5,967 bases of DNA, taken from contig JAOZMN010000191.1 in NCBI GenBank assembly GCA_029934265.1, positions 1-5,967 on the forward strand, in the 5' to 3' direction. The notes under the pieces were generated by a model, which worked only from the letters and a program-made list of their open reading frames with translations, did no database searches and was not told the origin of the DNA. The DNA is from Bacteroidales bacterium. Its GTDB lineage: Bacteria > Bacteroidota > Bacteroidia > Bacteroidales > JAADGE01. Made by a program: the position numbers and the translations under genes. Below, one piece after another: positions 1 through 5,923 of the stretch (position 1 is its first letter; each line of letters opens with the position of its first letter).

Positions 1-12
1 GGTCGAAAACCT

Positions 13-20
13 TAAATTTG
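13..20 (+). promoter_or_regulatory. Possible -7 promoter element for the lipoprotein gene
   Basis: TAAATTTG matches the Bacteroidota -7 consensus TAnnTTTG exactly. With the 20-nt spacer seen at the two better promoters in this window, the matching -33 TTG would lie just left of the window, so only half of the promoter can be examined. Transcription would begin near base 25, leaving a leader of about 115 nt before the ATG at 142. A weaker alternative is AATATTTG at 72-79, which has one mismatch and a TTA instead of TTG 20 nt upstream; it would give a leader of about 55 nt. Confidence 0.3.
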
Positions 21-141
21 TACAAAGTTAAAAAAATACATTTAATTATTAACGGCTTTGTTTGTTTTTTGAATATTTGTAGTTTTAAATATGAAAAATA
101 AGCAAAATTGTTACTTTTGTAAAAAAACTAAATTATTTATT

Positions 142-1326
142 ATGACCGGAAAAATTTATTTATACTTGTTTAGTGCAGTAATACTTTTTTTGACATCTTG
201 CAGTACATCTTTTGTCAGTGTGAAAAATATAAAAGAAGCAGACTATCTTGAAAACCGCTTGTTATATACCCTTCCAAAGACAGTGATTGTTGTAGAAGTC
301 GAGTTAAGGACGGTAAGAAAACATAAGGGACCGTTTTATAAATATGCAAAAAAATATCTCGGCGGAGCAAAAGATGTTATCATGAATGATGAAACTTTCA
401 GACAAATTTCCGGCATAAACATAACAAGCTATCCGGAGCCGGATACGAATAATATCTATGCGATAACTTACAGCGAGGATTTTAATATACATAATATAAA
501 TCTTACAAAAGACGGTTTTTTGGCAGGAATTAATTTGGATAATTTTGTAGAATTAGATGAAAACACACAAGAAACCGAAAGTTTTATCAATACCGATACT
601 AAAAAACAACTCAGTTATTCCGATTATTCTCTTGAACCGGCATTGGAAACACAATATGATACTTTGTATAAAGAAATATTGGTTGATTCTGCTTATGTAA
701 AAGTTCCGGTTATTCACAAAAAACTTGTAAATAAAAGCAAAGAGACACAGGCAAAAGAACTTGCCGACCAAATTTTTCTGTTGCGAGACGATAAAAATGC
801 TTTATTGAAAGGCGAAAACGACGGAAATATTTTTCCCGACGGCGAAGCGTTAAAAACAATGTTGTCGGAATTAGACAAACTTGAAAGTGATTACATGAAT
901 CTTTTTACAGGAAAAACAGAAAGCTCAACCCGAGTTTACCGATTTGAATATCGACCGGAAAATACAAAAATTAATGATGAAGTCGAATTATTCAGGCTTT
1001 CAGGGAAATACGGAATTTTACCGGTAGGAGACCTTAACGGGAAAGCGGTTACAATTAAAATAACAGGACATAATTATGTTCAGCCTGTAAATGAGTATGT
1101 TAAAAATAAGGATATGTATATTACAAAACAAAAAAACGCTATATTTTATCGCAGTCCGGACGATGCCGGCATTGAAATACTTATAAATTTTTCTTCCGTA
1201 GCTCGCAAAAAATTGAAAGTCGCACAATTCGGAACTGTGAATATACTTCCGTCCGGAATTTTTACCGGCGATACAAAAGTAGAATTTTATCCCGATTATG
1301 GTTCTTTGAAATCAATATCAAAATGA
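142..1326 (+). CDS. DUF4831-family lipoprotein
   Basis: This is a predicted 394-residue envelope lipoprotein of unknown function. From the ATG at 142, the N-terminus is a compact type II signal peptide: a Lys-containing start, a hydrophobic core, and the lipobox L-T-S-C with the lipidated cysteine at residue 20. An upstream ATG at 91 would add 17 polar residues with two extra cysteines, so 142 is preferred. No acidic residues follow the cysteine, so there is no obvious surface-export signal and a periplasm-facing anchor is the simpler reading. The body matches what I recall of DUF4831: a YTLPKT strand near 42-47, GPFYKYAKKYLG at 63-74, a helical AKELADQIF...FPDG...LDKLE...LFTGK block at 204-258, and FYR/QFGTV-type strands near 335-365. 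No catalytic motif is visible. The stop overlaps the next start (ATGA), implying translational coupling. Family assignment is from recognition; molecular role is unknown. Confidence 0.88.
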   Translation: MTGKIYLYLFSAVILFLTSCSTSFVSVKNIKEADYLENRLLYTLPKTVIVVEVELRTVRKHKGPFYKYAKKYLGGAKDVIMNDETFRQISGINITSYPEPDTNNIYAITYSEDFNIHNINLTKDGFLAGINLDNFVELDENTQETESFINTDTKKQLSYSDYSLEPALETQYDTLYKEILVDSAYVKVPVIHKKLVNKSKETQAKELADQIFLLRDDKNALLKGENDGNIFPDGEALKTMLSELDKLESDYMNLFTGKTESSTRVYRFEYRPENTKINDEVELFRLSGKYGILPVGDLNGKAVTIKITGHNYVQPVNEYVKNKDMYITKQKNAIFYRSPDDAGIEILINFSSVARKKLKVAQFGTVNILPSGIFTGDTKVEFYPDYGSLKSISK

Positions 1327-1850
1327 AATCGAATTTTAGAGAAATATTAAGTACGGGCAGTTCCCGAACAATAACAGATATTGTTGTAGATACGGTAGGA
1401 AACAATAGCGATTATTTTGATATAATTATTGATTTATCTTTAAATGAAAATAAGCCGATAAATTGGAGAGCCGCTTGGGTTGCTGAATTTTGTATTAGAA
1501 AATATCCGGATTTATTCCTTCCGCACGCCGGTAAAATTGCAAAAAAATATTCCGATTTTACTACTTCCGGTTTAAAAAGAATTTATGCTAAGGTACTTGT
1601 AAATTATATAGACCGGATATCACAAACAGCCGTTCATGCATTAATGAAAATTGCTTTTGATTATTTGATGTCCGAAAAAGAAGATATTGCCGTTCGTGTA
1701 AATTGTATGCAAATTTTATACGAAATATCAAAAATAATACCCGAAATAACCGGAGAATTACAAGCCGTCATGCAATTTAATTTTGAAAATGAATCGGCAG
1801 CCTTTCGCTCAAGAGCCGGAAAAATATTAAAACTTATAAATTCCGTATGA
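1323..1850 (+). CDS. Small HEAT-like helical repeat protein, function unknown
   Basis: This encodes a 175-residue, soluble, apparently all-helical protein with no signal peptide or membrane segment, so it is probably cytoplasmic. Successive amphipathic helix pairs are suggested: DYFDIIIDLSL (30-40), NWRAAWVAEFCIRKYP (47-62), then a central pair, AVHALMKIAFDYLM, AVRVNCMQILYEISKIIPE and the tail AAFRSRAGKILKLI. This spacing resembles a HEAT/ARM solenoid of about four repeats. The ATG is fixed by its 4-base overlap with the lipoprotein stop, and no ribosome binding site is visible, so translation is probably coupled. I recall similarly built short proteins in flavobacteria sometimes labelled adenylosuccinate lyase. 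No fumarase/ASL-type signature (GSSxMPxKxNP-like) is present here, so that label should not be used. HEAT-like folds usually bind protein or nucleic acid. Partner and role are unknown, and the pairing with a lipoprotein may be only transcriptional. Confidence 0.8.
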   Translation: MKSNFREILSTGSSRTITDIVVDTVGNNSDYFDIIIDLSLNENKPINWRAAWVAEFCIRKYPDLFLPHAGKIAKKYSDFTTSGLKRIYAKVLVNYIDRISQTAVHALMKIAFDYLMSEKEDIAVRVNCMQILYEISKIIPEITGELQAVMQFNFENESAAFRSRAGKILKLINSV

Positions 1851-1893
1851 AAAAATCTGTTTTTGTACAATCTTAATTCGCTGTTTTTTTCGA

Positions 1894-1924
1894 TTGCAAT
1901 ATTTGTAAAATTTACGTATATTTG
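1894..1924 (+). promoter_or_regulatory. Bacteroidota-type promoter of the acyl-CoA dehydrogenase gene
   Basis: A -33 TTG at 1894-1896 is followed by a 20-nt spacer and a perfect -7 element TATATTTG at 1917-1924. The expected start of transcription is about 1928-1931, giving a leader of about 75 nt before the ATG at 2004. This placement argues against the in-frame upstream start TTG at 1863, which would lie in untranscribed DNA. The promoter makes the dehydrogenase independent of the upstream pair. I see no convincing terminator between 1851 and 1893, so read-through from upstream is also possible. Confidence 0.75.
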
Positions 1925-1950
1925 CAGTACGAAGTTTTTCGTGTATCAAT

Positions 1951-1975
1951 TTAAAACGTATGTAATACGTTTTAA
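1951..1975. promoter_or_regulatory. 25-bp perfect palindrome in the leader; candidate operator
   Basis: The arm TTAAAACGTAT at 1951-1961 is repeated as its exact reverse complement at 1965-1975, around the 3-nt centre GTA. It lies about 26 bases downstream of the -7 element and 28 bases before the dehydrogenase start, in the predicted untranslated leader. The size and symmetry suit a dimeric repressor such as the TetR-family regulators that often control acyl-CoA dehydrogenase genes. That functional link is inference, since no regulator gene is in the window. It could instead act in RNA as an 11-bp hairpin with a 3-nt loop. No T-run follows, so it does not look like a terminator. Confidence 0.55.
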
Positions 1976-2003
1976 TACTCATAATTTCAAAAACTTAAAA
2001 TAT

Positions 2004-3779
2004 ATGAAAACACTAAAAGGAGGAGAATTTCTCATAAAAGAAATAAATGCGGAAGATATTTTTATTCCGGAAGATTTTAACGAAGAGCAAAGAATGATGG
2101 CAGATACGTGTAAAGATTTCATAAACAAGGAAGTAATGCCAAAAGTCGATGAGCTTGACAAACACAATCCTGAACTTCTGAAAAAATTGCTTAAACAAGC
2201 CGGAGAGCTTGGTTTGCTTGGTATTTCAATACCGGAAGAATACGAAGGTTTCGGACAAGATTTTGTAACGTCAATGCTTACTTTGGAAGAGATAGGAAGG
2301 GGATATTCTTTTGCCGTATGTTTTTCGGCACATACCGGAATAGGAACTTTACCGATTTTGTATTATGGTAATTCCGAACAAAAAAAGAAGTATGTTACAA
2401 AACTTGCAACCGGCGAACTTGTTGGGGCATACTGTCTTACCGAACCCGGAGCCGGTTCTGATGCAAATTCCGGAAAAACAAAAGCCGTTTTGGATAAGGG
2501 CGGCAAAAATTATATTCTCAACGGCGTTAAAATGTGGATAACAAACGGCGGTATTGCCGATATTCACATAGTATTTGCGAAAATCGGGGACGATAAAAAT
2601 TTGAGTGCTTTTATTGTTGAAAGTGCTTGGAAAGGAATTGTTTTGGGCGCGGAAGAAGAAAAGATGGGTATCAAAGGCTCGTCCACACTTCAAATTTATT
2701 ATAATGATGTAAAAGTTCCGGCTGAAAACTTGCTTGGTGAGCGTGGCGGAGGCTTTAAAATTGCTTTGAATATTCTCAATATCGGCAGAATGAAACTTGG
2801 AATTGCAACTGTCGGAGCATCAAAAGAAATTATTACAAATTCGGTAATTTATGCAAACGAAAGAAAACAATTCGGAACTCAAATTGCAAATTTCGGTGCG
2901 ATAAAACATAAAATTGCACAAATGACAATTCTTACTTTTGCCGGAGAATCGCTTACATACAGAGCAAGCAGGAACGTAGAAGAAGCCACACAAGAATATA
3001 TTGCAAAAGGACAAGATAAAGAAAAAGCAACTATCGAAGGTTTAAGACAATTTGCCGTAGAAGCAGCTATTTCTAAAATTTTCTGTTCGGAAGCACTTGA
3101 TTTTGTTGCAGATGAGGGAGTGCAAATTTTTGGTGGAATGGGATATTCCGCAGAAACTACCGTTGAGCGTGCTTACAGAGATTCTCGAATTAACAGAATT
3201 TTTGAAGGTACAAACGAAATTAACAGAATGGTAATTGTCGGTGAAATTCTCAAACGTGCTTTTAAAGGCGAACTTGATGTTCTTACTCCGGCAAAAAAAG
3301 TAGGCAAGGAGCTGCTCGGTATCCCTGATTTCGGAAGTAATACCACCGATTATTTCGAGCTTAAAAAAAGAACAATTATTAATTTCAAAAAGACCATATT
3401 AATGGTCGCCGGTGCCGGAATCAAAGAATTTAAAAATAAAATAGCTCACGAGCAGGAACTTTTAATGCTTATTTCGGATATGCTTATAAATACTTATGCC
3501 GCCGAATCCACTTTACTTCGTGTAGAAAAACTTTCTTTACAAAATAAAACCAAAAATTTGGATTTATATAAAGATATGTTAGATGTTTTTGTATATGACG
3601 CAGCTTCAAAAATAAAAAAATACGGAGATGATGCCGTCAATTATTTTGCTGAAGGTAACGAAAAACTCGGTATGGCTATGGGAATGAAACGGTTTACAAA
3701 AACGGAAGCCGTAAATACAATTTCGGCACGTCGTAGAATCACCGATAAAATTATTGAAATGAATAAATATCCGTTTTGA
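2004..3779 (+). CDS. Acyl-CoA dehydrogenase (long, VLCAD/ACAD9-like)
   Basis: This 591-residue cytoplasmic FAD enzyme should catalyse the first step of beta-oxidation, acyl-CoA to trans-2-enoyl-CoA, passing electrons to electron-transfer flavoprotein. The N-terminal helical domain covers about 27-140. Signature 1, CLTEPGAGSDANS, is at 144-156 in the beta domain. RKQFG lies in the C-terminal helical domain. Signature 2, starting QIFGGMGY, spans 374-393. The catalytic base is Glu401 in the FEGTNEINR motif. Residues from about 420 form the extra C-terminal helical domain seen in VLCAD and ACAD9 but absent from about 380-residue short and medium-chain enzymes. A charged stretch at about 322-348 looks longer than in mammalian VLCAD, from memory. 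The start at 2004 gives the conserved-looking MKTLKGGEFLIKE beginning and follows the promoter at a sensible distance; the frame stays open back to 1863, but that includes the promoter. No Shine-Dalgarno precedes the ATG. No ETF gene is adjacent, so the chain-length range is uncertain. Confidence 0.95.
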   Translation: MKTLKGGEFLIKEINAEDIFIPEDFNEEQRMMADTCKDFINKEVMPKVDELDKHNPELLKKLLKQAGELGLLGISIPEEYEGFGQDFVTSMLTLEEIGRGYSFAVCFSAHTGIGTLPILYYGNSEQKKKYVTKLATGELVGAYCLTEPGAGSDANSGKTKAVLDKGGKNYILNGVKMWITNGGIADIHIVFAKIGDDKNLSAFIVESAWKGIVLGAEEEKMGIKGSSTLQIYYNDVKVPAENLLGERGGGFKIALNILNIGRMKLGIATVGASKEIITNSVIYANERKQFGTQIANFGAIKHKIAQMTILTFAGESLTYRASRNVEEATQEYIAKGQDKEKATIEGLRQFAVEAAISKIFCSEALDFVADEGVQIFGGMGYSAETTVERAYRDSRINRIFEGTNEINRMVIVGEILKRAFKGELDVLTPAKKVGKELLGIPDFGSNTTDYFELKKRTIINFKKTILMVAGAGIKEFKNKIAHEQELLMLISDMLINTYAAESTLLRVEKLSLQNKTKNLDLYKDMLDVFVYDAASKIKKYGDDAVNYFAEGNEKLGMAMGMKRFTKTEAVNTISARRRITDKIIEMNKYPF

Positions 3780-3821
3780 TAGTTGGTGAATGGATAGATT
3801 TATACTCCTGAAAGGTTCTGT

Positions 3822-3868
3822 TTCTGCATCTGTGCGGTGAAAACATTGCACAGGTGTAGAATATTTTA
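3822..3868 (+). terminator. Strong hairpin terminator after the acyl-CoA dehydrogenase gene
   Basis: Bases 3822-3839 pair without interruption with 3844-3861 around an AAAA loop: 18 pairs, with a central CTGTGC/GCACAG core at 3830-3835 and 3848-3853. A short T-rich tail (TATTTT) follows. Four of the pairs are G-U and form only in the + strand RNA; the complementary strand would have A-C mismatches there. The structure therefore points to the transcript of the upstream dehydrogenase, whose stop ends 42 bases earlier. The tail is weak for an intrinsic terminator, so it may instead be a 3'-end-stabilising stem-loop. Confidence 0.65.
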
Positions 3869-3873
3869 AACTC

Positions 3874-3904
3874 TTGTAATGTTCTTTAAAAAACATTACC
3901 TTTG
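3874..3904 (+). promoter_or_regulatory. Bacteroidota-type promoter of the ABC-F gene
   Basis: A -33 TTG at 3874-3876, a 20-nt spacer and a perfect -7 element TACCTTTG at 3897-3904 repeat the geometry of the promoter at 1894-1924. Transcription should start near 3908-3911, leaving a leader of about 35 nt before the ATG at 3944. This rules against the in-frame TTG at 3902, which is inside the -7 element, as the protein start. Confidence 0.78.
3876..3899. promoter_or_regulatory. 24-bp near-palindrome filling the ABC-F promoter spacer; candidate operator
   Basis: The arm GTAATGTT at 3876-3883 returns as its exact reverse complement AACATTAC at 3892-3899, and the core TTTAAA at 3885-3890 shares the same symmetry axis. 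Eleven of twelve base pairs are symmetric; only 3884/3891 break it. The element runs from the last base of the -33 TTG into the first bases of the -7 element, so a protein bound there would block RNA polymerase. It is AT-rich and lacks a T-run, so it does not look like a terminator. The identity of any regulator is unknown. Confidence 0.5.
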
Positions 3905-3943
3905 TCGGCAATTTATTTAATAAAAAACAGCCTGCGACTTGCT

Positions 3944-5914
3944 ATGATTTCAATAAACAATCTCACAATATCCTTTACGGGAAAAGACCTTTTTAAAAAT
4001 ATTTCATTTGTAATAAACCCTAAAGACCGCATCGGACTTACAGGGAAAAACGGAGCAGGAAAATCAACGCTCTTGAAAATTATCAGTAAGGAAACAGAAC
4101 CGGATAAGGGCGGAGTTTCCATGCCGAGTGAAACTACAATCGGATACTTGCCTCAGCAAATCGTTTATCCGGAAGGAAAAAACGTTATAGAAGAAACACT
4201 TACAGCTTTTTCGCAAGTAAATTCTTTAAAAGAAGAAATTGAAAAATTAAATTCTCAACTTCTTGAAAGAGAAGATTATCATTCCGGCGAATATCTTAAA
4301 ATTATAGATAAACTTCATATCGCACAAGAAAAATTTACGATGCTTGGTGGCGATACTTCGCAAGCCGATACCGAAAAAGTCCTTAAAGGACTTGGTTTTT
4401 TGCAGTCCGATTTTACAAGAAGTGTGGAAACTTTCAGCGGAGGTTGGCGAATGAGAATCGAGCTTGCCAAAATACTGCTCAAACGTCCTGATGTATTTTT
4501 GCTTGATGAACCAACAAATCACCTTGATATAGAATCAATACAATGGCTTGAAGATTTTTTGAAAGATTATCACGGAGCGGTAGTTTTGATTTCGCACGAC
4601 AGAACTTTTTTGGACAGCATTACTAAACGAACAATTGAAATTTCGGCAGGAAAAATATATGATTACAAAGCCGCTTATTCAGAATATGAAATTTTGCGTG
4701 TCGAAAGACGAGAGCAGCAATTTTCTGCTTTTACAAATCAGCAAAAAATGATAAAAGATACCAAAGATTTTATAAACAGATTTCGGTATCAGGCAACAAA
4801 AGCCGTGCAGGTGCAATCCCGAATAAAGCAACTTGCAAAAGTCGAACGAATAGAAATAGATGAAGAAGATTTTTCAAATTTAAGTTTCAGATTTCCGCCG
4901 GCTCCTCGCTCGGGAACACTTGTTGTGGAAACAAAAAATCTTACTCAAAGATATGGCGAAAATTTGCCTACCGTACTCGAAAATCTTTATTTGACTATCG
5001 AAAGAGGCGAAAAAATTGCCTTTGTCGGCAAAAACGGACAGGGAAAATCGACACTCGTAAAACTTATTATCGGAGAATTGGAATATGAAGGCAGTTTGAA
5101 AGTCGGGCATAATGTAAAAATCGGTTATTATGCTCAAAATCAGGACGAACATCTCGATGAAAATAAAACGGTTTTTGAAACACTGGACGATGTTGCGGTA
5201 GGAGACGTTCGCACTAAAATAAGAGATATTCTCGGACAATTTTTGTTCGGCGGCGAGGACATCGACAAGAAAGTTTTTGTACTTTCCGGTGGCGAGCGTG
5301 CCAGACTTGCTCTCGCAAAATTAATGCTCGAACCTTATAATCTTCTTATTCTTGATGAGCCTACAAATCACTTGGATATGCGTTCTAAAGATATTCTGAA
5401 ACAAGCACTTATGAATTACGACGGAACTCTTGCCGTAGTTTCGCATGACAGGCATTTTTTGCAAGACCTTGTCGGAAAAATATATGAATTTGCCGATAAA
5501 ACCATAAAACAACATTCCGGCGATATTCAATTATTTCTACAAAAAAAGCAATTAGACAAACTTGGAAATATCGCAAAAAAAAATATCCTTAAAGCAAAAC
5601 CGGAAAAACAAAAATCCGTTGCCAAAAGTCCGGCAAACAGTAAAGAAATATACCAACGGCGTAAAATTGCAGATAAAAATATCAGAAGAATCCAAAAAAA
5701 GGTAGAACAAGCTGAAAAAGAAATCGAAGATTTAGAAAATAAAATACAAGAAGCCGAAAAACGTCTTGCATCGGGAGAGGAAATAAAAGATGGTACTTTT
5801 TACGATGAGTTTGAAGCAAATAAAAAAACTTTAATCGTAAAAATGACCGATTGGGAAATTTACAATCAACAAGTAGAAGAATTAGGAGCCGAAAAAGAAA
5901 AAATAAGGTCTTAA
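3944..5914 (+). CDS. ABC-F family ribosome-associated ATPase
   Basis: This 656-residue soluble protein has two fused ABC ATPase domains and no membrane segment, the hallmark of ABC-F factors that bind the ribosomal E site and act on translation rather than transport. Domain 1 has Walker A GKNGAGKST at 34-42, an atypical signature FSGGW at 164-168, Walker B with D188 and catalytic E189 in LLDEPTNHLD, and switch His218. A helical inter-domain linker, rich in Gln, Lys and Arg, runs about 262-305 and would approach the P-site tRNA. Domain 2 has Walker A GKNGQGKST at 362-370, signature LSGGE at 447-451, D471/E472 and His501. All ATPase residues are intact. A Lys/Glu-rich coiled coil fills about 567-656, as in Uup/YdiF-type members. 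The ATG at 3944 gives the usual MISINNLT start just before the first domain; no Shine-Dalgarno is seen. Antibiotic-resistance function cannot be inferred; a housekeeping translation role is likelier. Confidence 0.95.
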   Translation: MISINNLTISFTGKDLFKNISFVINPKDRIGLTGKNGAGKSTLLKIISKETEPDKGGVSMPSETTIGYLPQQIVYPEGKNVIEETLTAFSQVNSLKEEIEKLNSQLLEREDYHSGEYLKIIDKLHIAQEKFTMLGGDTSQADTEKVLKGLGFLQSDFTRSVETFSGGWRMRIELAKILLKRPDVFLLDEPTNHLDIESIQWLEDFLKDYHGAVVLISHDRTFLDSITKRTIEISAGKIYDYKAAYSEYEILRVERREQQFSAFTNQQKMIKDTKDFINRFRYQATKAVQVQSRIKQLAKVERIEIDEEDFSNLSFRFPPAPRSGTLVVETKNLTQRYGENLPTVLENLYLTIERGEKIAFVGKNGQGKSTLVKLIIGELEYEGSLKVGHNVKIGYYAQNQDEHLDENKTVFETLDDVAVGDVRTKIRDILGQFLFGGEDIDKKVFVLSGGERARLALAKLMLEPYNLLILDEPTNHLDMRSKDILKQALMNYDGTLAVVSHDRHFLQDLVGKIYEFADKTIKQHSGDIQLFLQKKQLDKLGNIAKKNILKAKPEKQKSVAKSPANSKEIYQRRKIADKNIRRIQKKVEQAEKEIEDLENKIQEAEKRLASGEEIKDGTFYDEFEANKKTLIVKMTDWEIYNQQVEELGAEKEKIRS

Positions 5915-5923
5915 ACCTTTTTT
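5905..5923 (+). terminator. Possible short intrinsic terminator of the ABC-F gene
   Basis: AAGGT at 5905-5909 pairs with ACCTT at 5915-5919 around a 5-nt loop, and the T-run 5918-5923 follows directly. The stem overlaps the stop codon at 5912-5914. The stem has only five pairs and two G-C pairs, so it is weak, though its position and T-run fit. The remaining bases to 5967 are AT-rich and show no gene start or clear promoter. Confidence 0.4.

Noticed and set aside
17..26. Perfect 10-bp palindrome TTTGTACAAA, with the related TTTGTACAA at 1862-1870
   Set aside because: The first copy overlaps a TAnnTTTG promoter element, where TTTGTAC is a frequent continuation; the second has no matching promoter boxes. 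Two short AT-rich matches do not support a shared operator.
91..141. Upstream ATG of the lipoprotein gene
   Set aside because: It would lengthen the signal peptide to 36 residues and add two cysteines; the ATG at 142 places the lipobox cysteine at residue 20, typical for lipoproteins.
1868..1896. CAATC...GATTG pairing with an internal T-run as a terminator for the HEAT-like gene
   Set aside because: The stem has only five pairs around a loop of about 19 nt, the T-run is in the loop rather than after the stem, and it overlaps the -33 box.
1905..1915. GTAAA-A-TTTAC symmetry in the dehydrogenase promoter spacer
   Set aside because: Five-bp arms in AT-rich DNA are expected by chance; the longer palindrome at 1951-1975 is a much better operator candidate.
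1863..2003. In-frame N-terminal extension of the dehydrogenase starting at TTG 1863
   Set aside because: It contains a complete promoter and a palindrome, encodes a Phe/Ile/Tyr-rich stretch unlike the family, and the ATG at 2004 gives the expected N-terminus.
2015..2025. Strong Shine-Dalgarno-like AAAAGGAGGAG
   Set aside because: It lies inside codons 4-8 of the dehydrogenase (encoding the Lys-Gly-Gly-Glu of the conserved-looking N-terminus), and no ATG, GTG or TTG follows at a usable in-frame distance. It is probably a coding coincidence.
3606..3911. Minus-strand open frame of about 100 codons across the end of the dehydrogenase and the intergenic gap
   Set aside because: Most of it is antisense to a confirmed gene, its composition is Phe/Ile/Cys/His-rich, it has no recognisable domain, and it would cross the terminator and promoter of the + strand genes.
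3902..3943. TTG start for the ABC-F protein, giving 14 extra residues
   Set aside because: The TTG is part of the -7 promoter element, and the family normally begins with the MISINNLT sequence.
4880..5239. Minus-strand open frame of about 119 codons inside the ABC-F gene
   Set aside because: It is fully antisense to the second ATPase domain, with Phe/Ser/Ile-rich shadow composition and no family resemblance.
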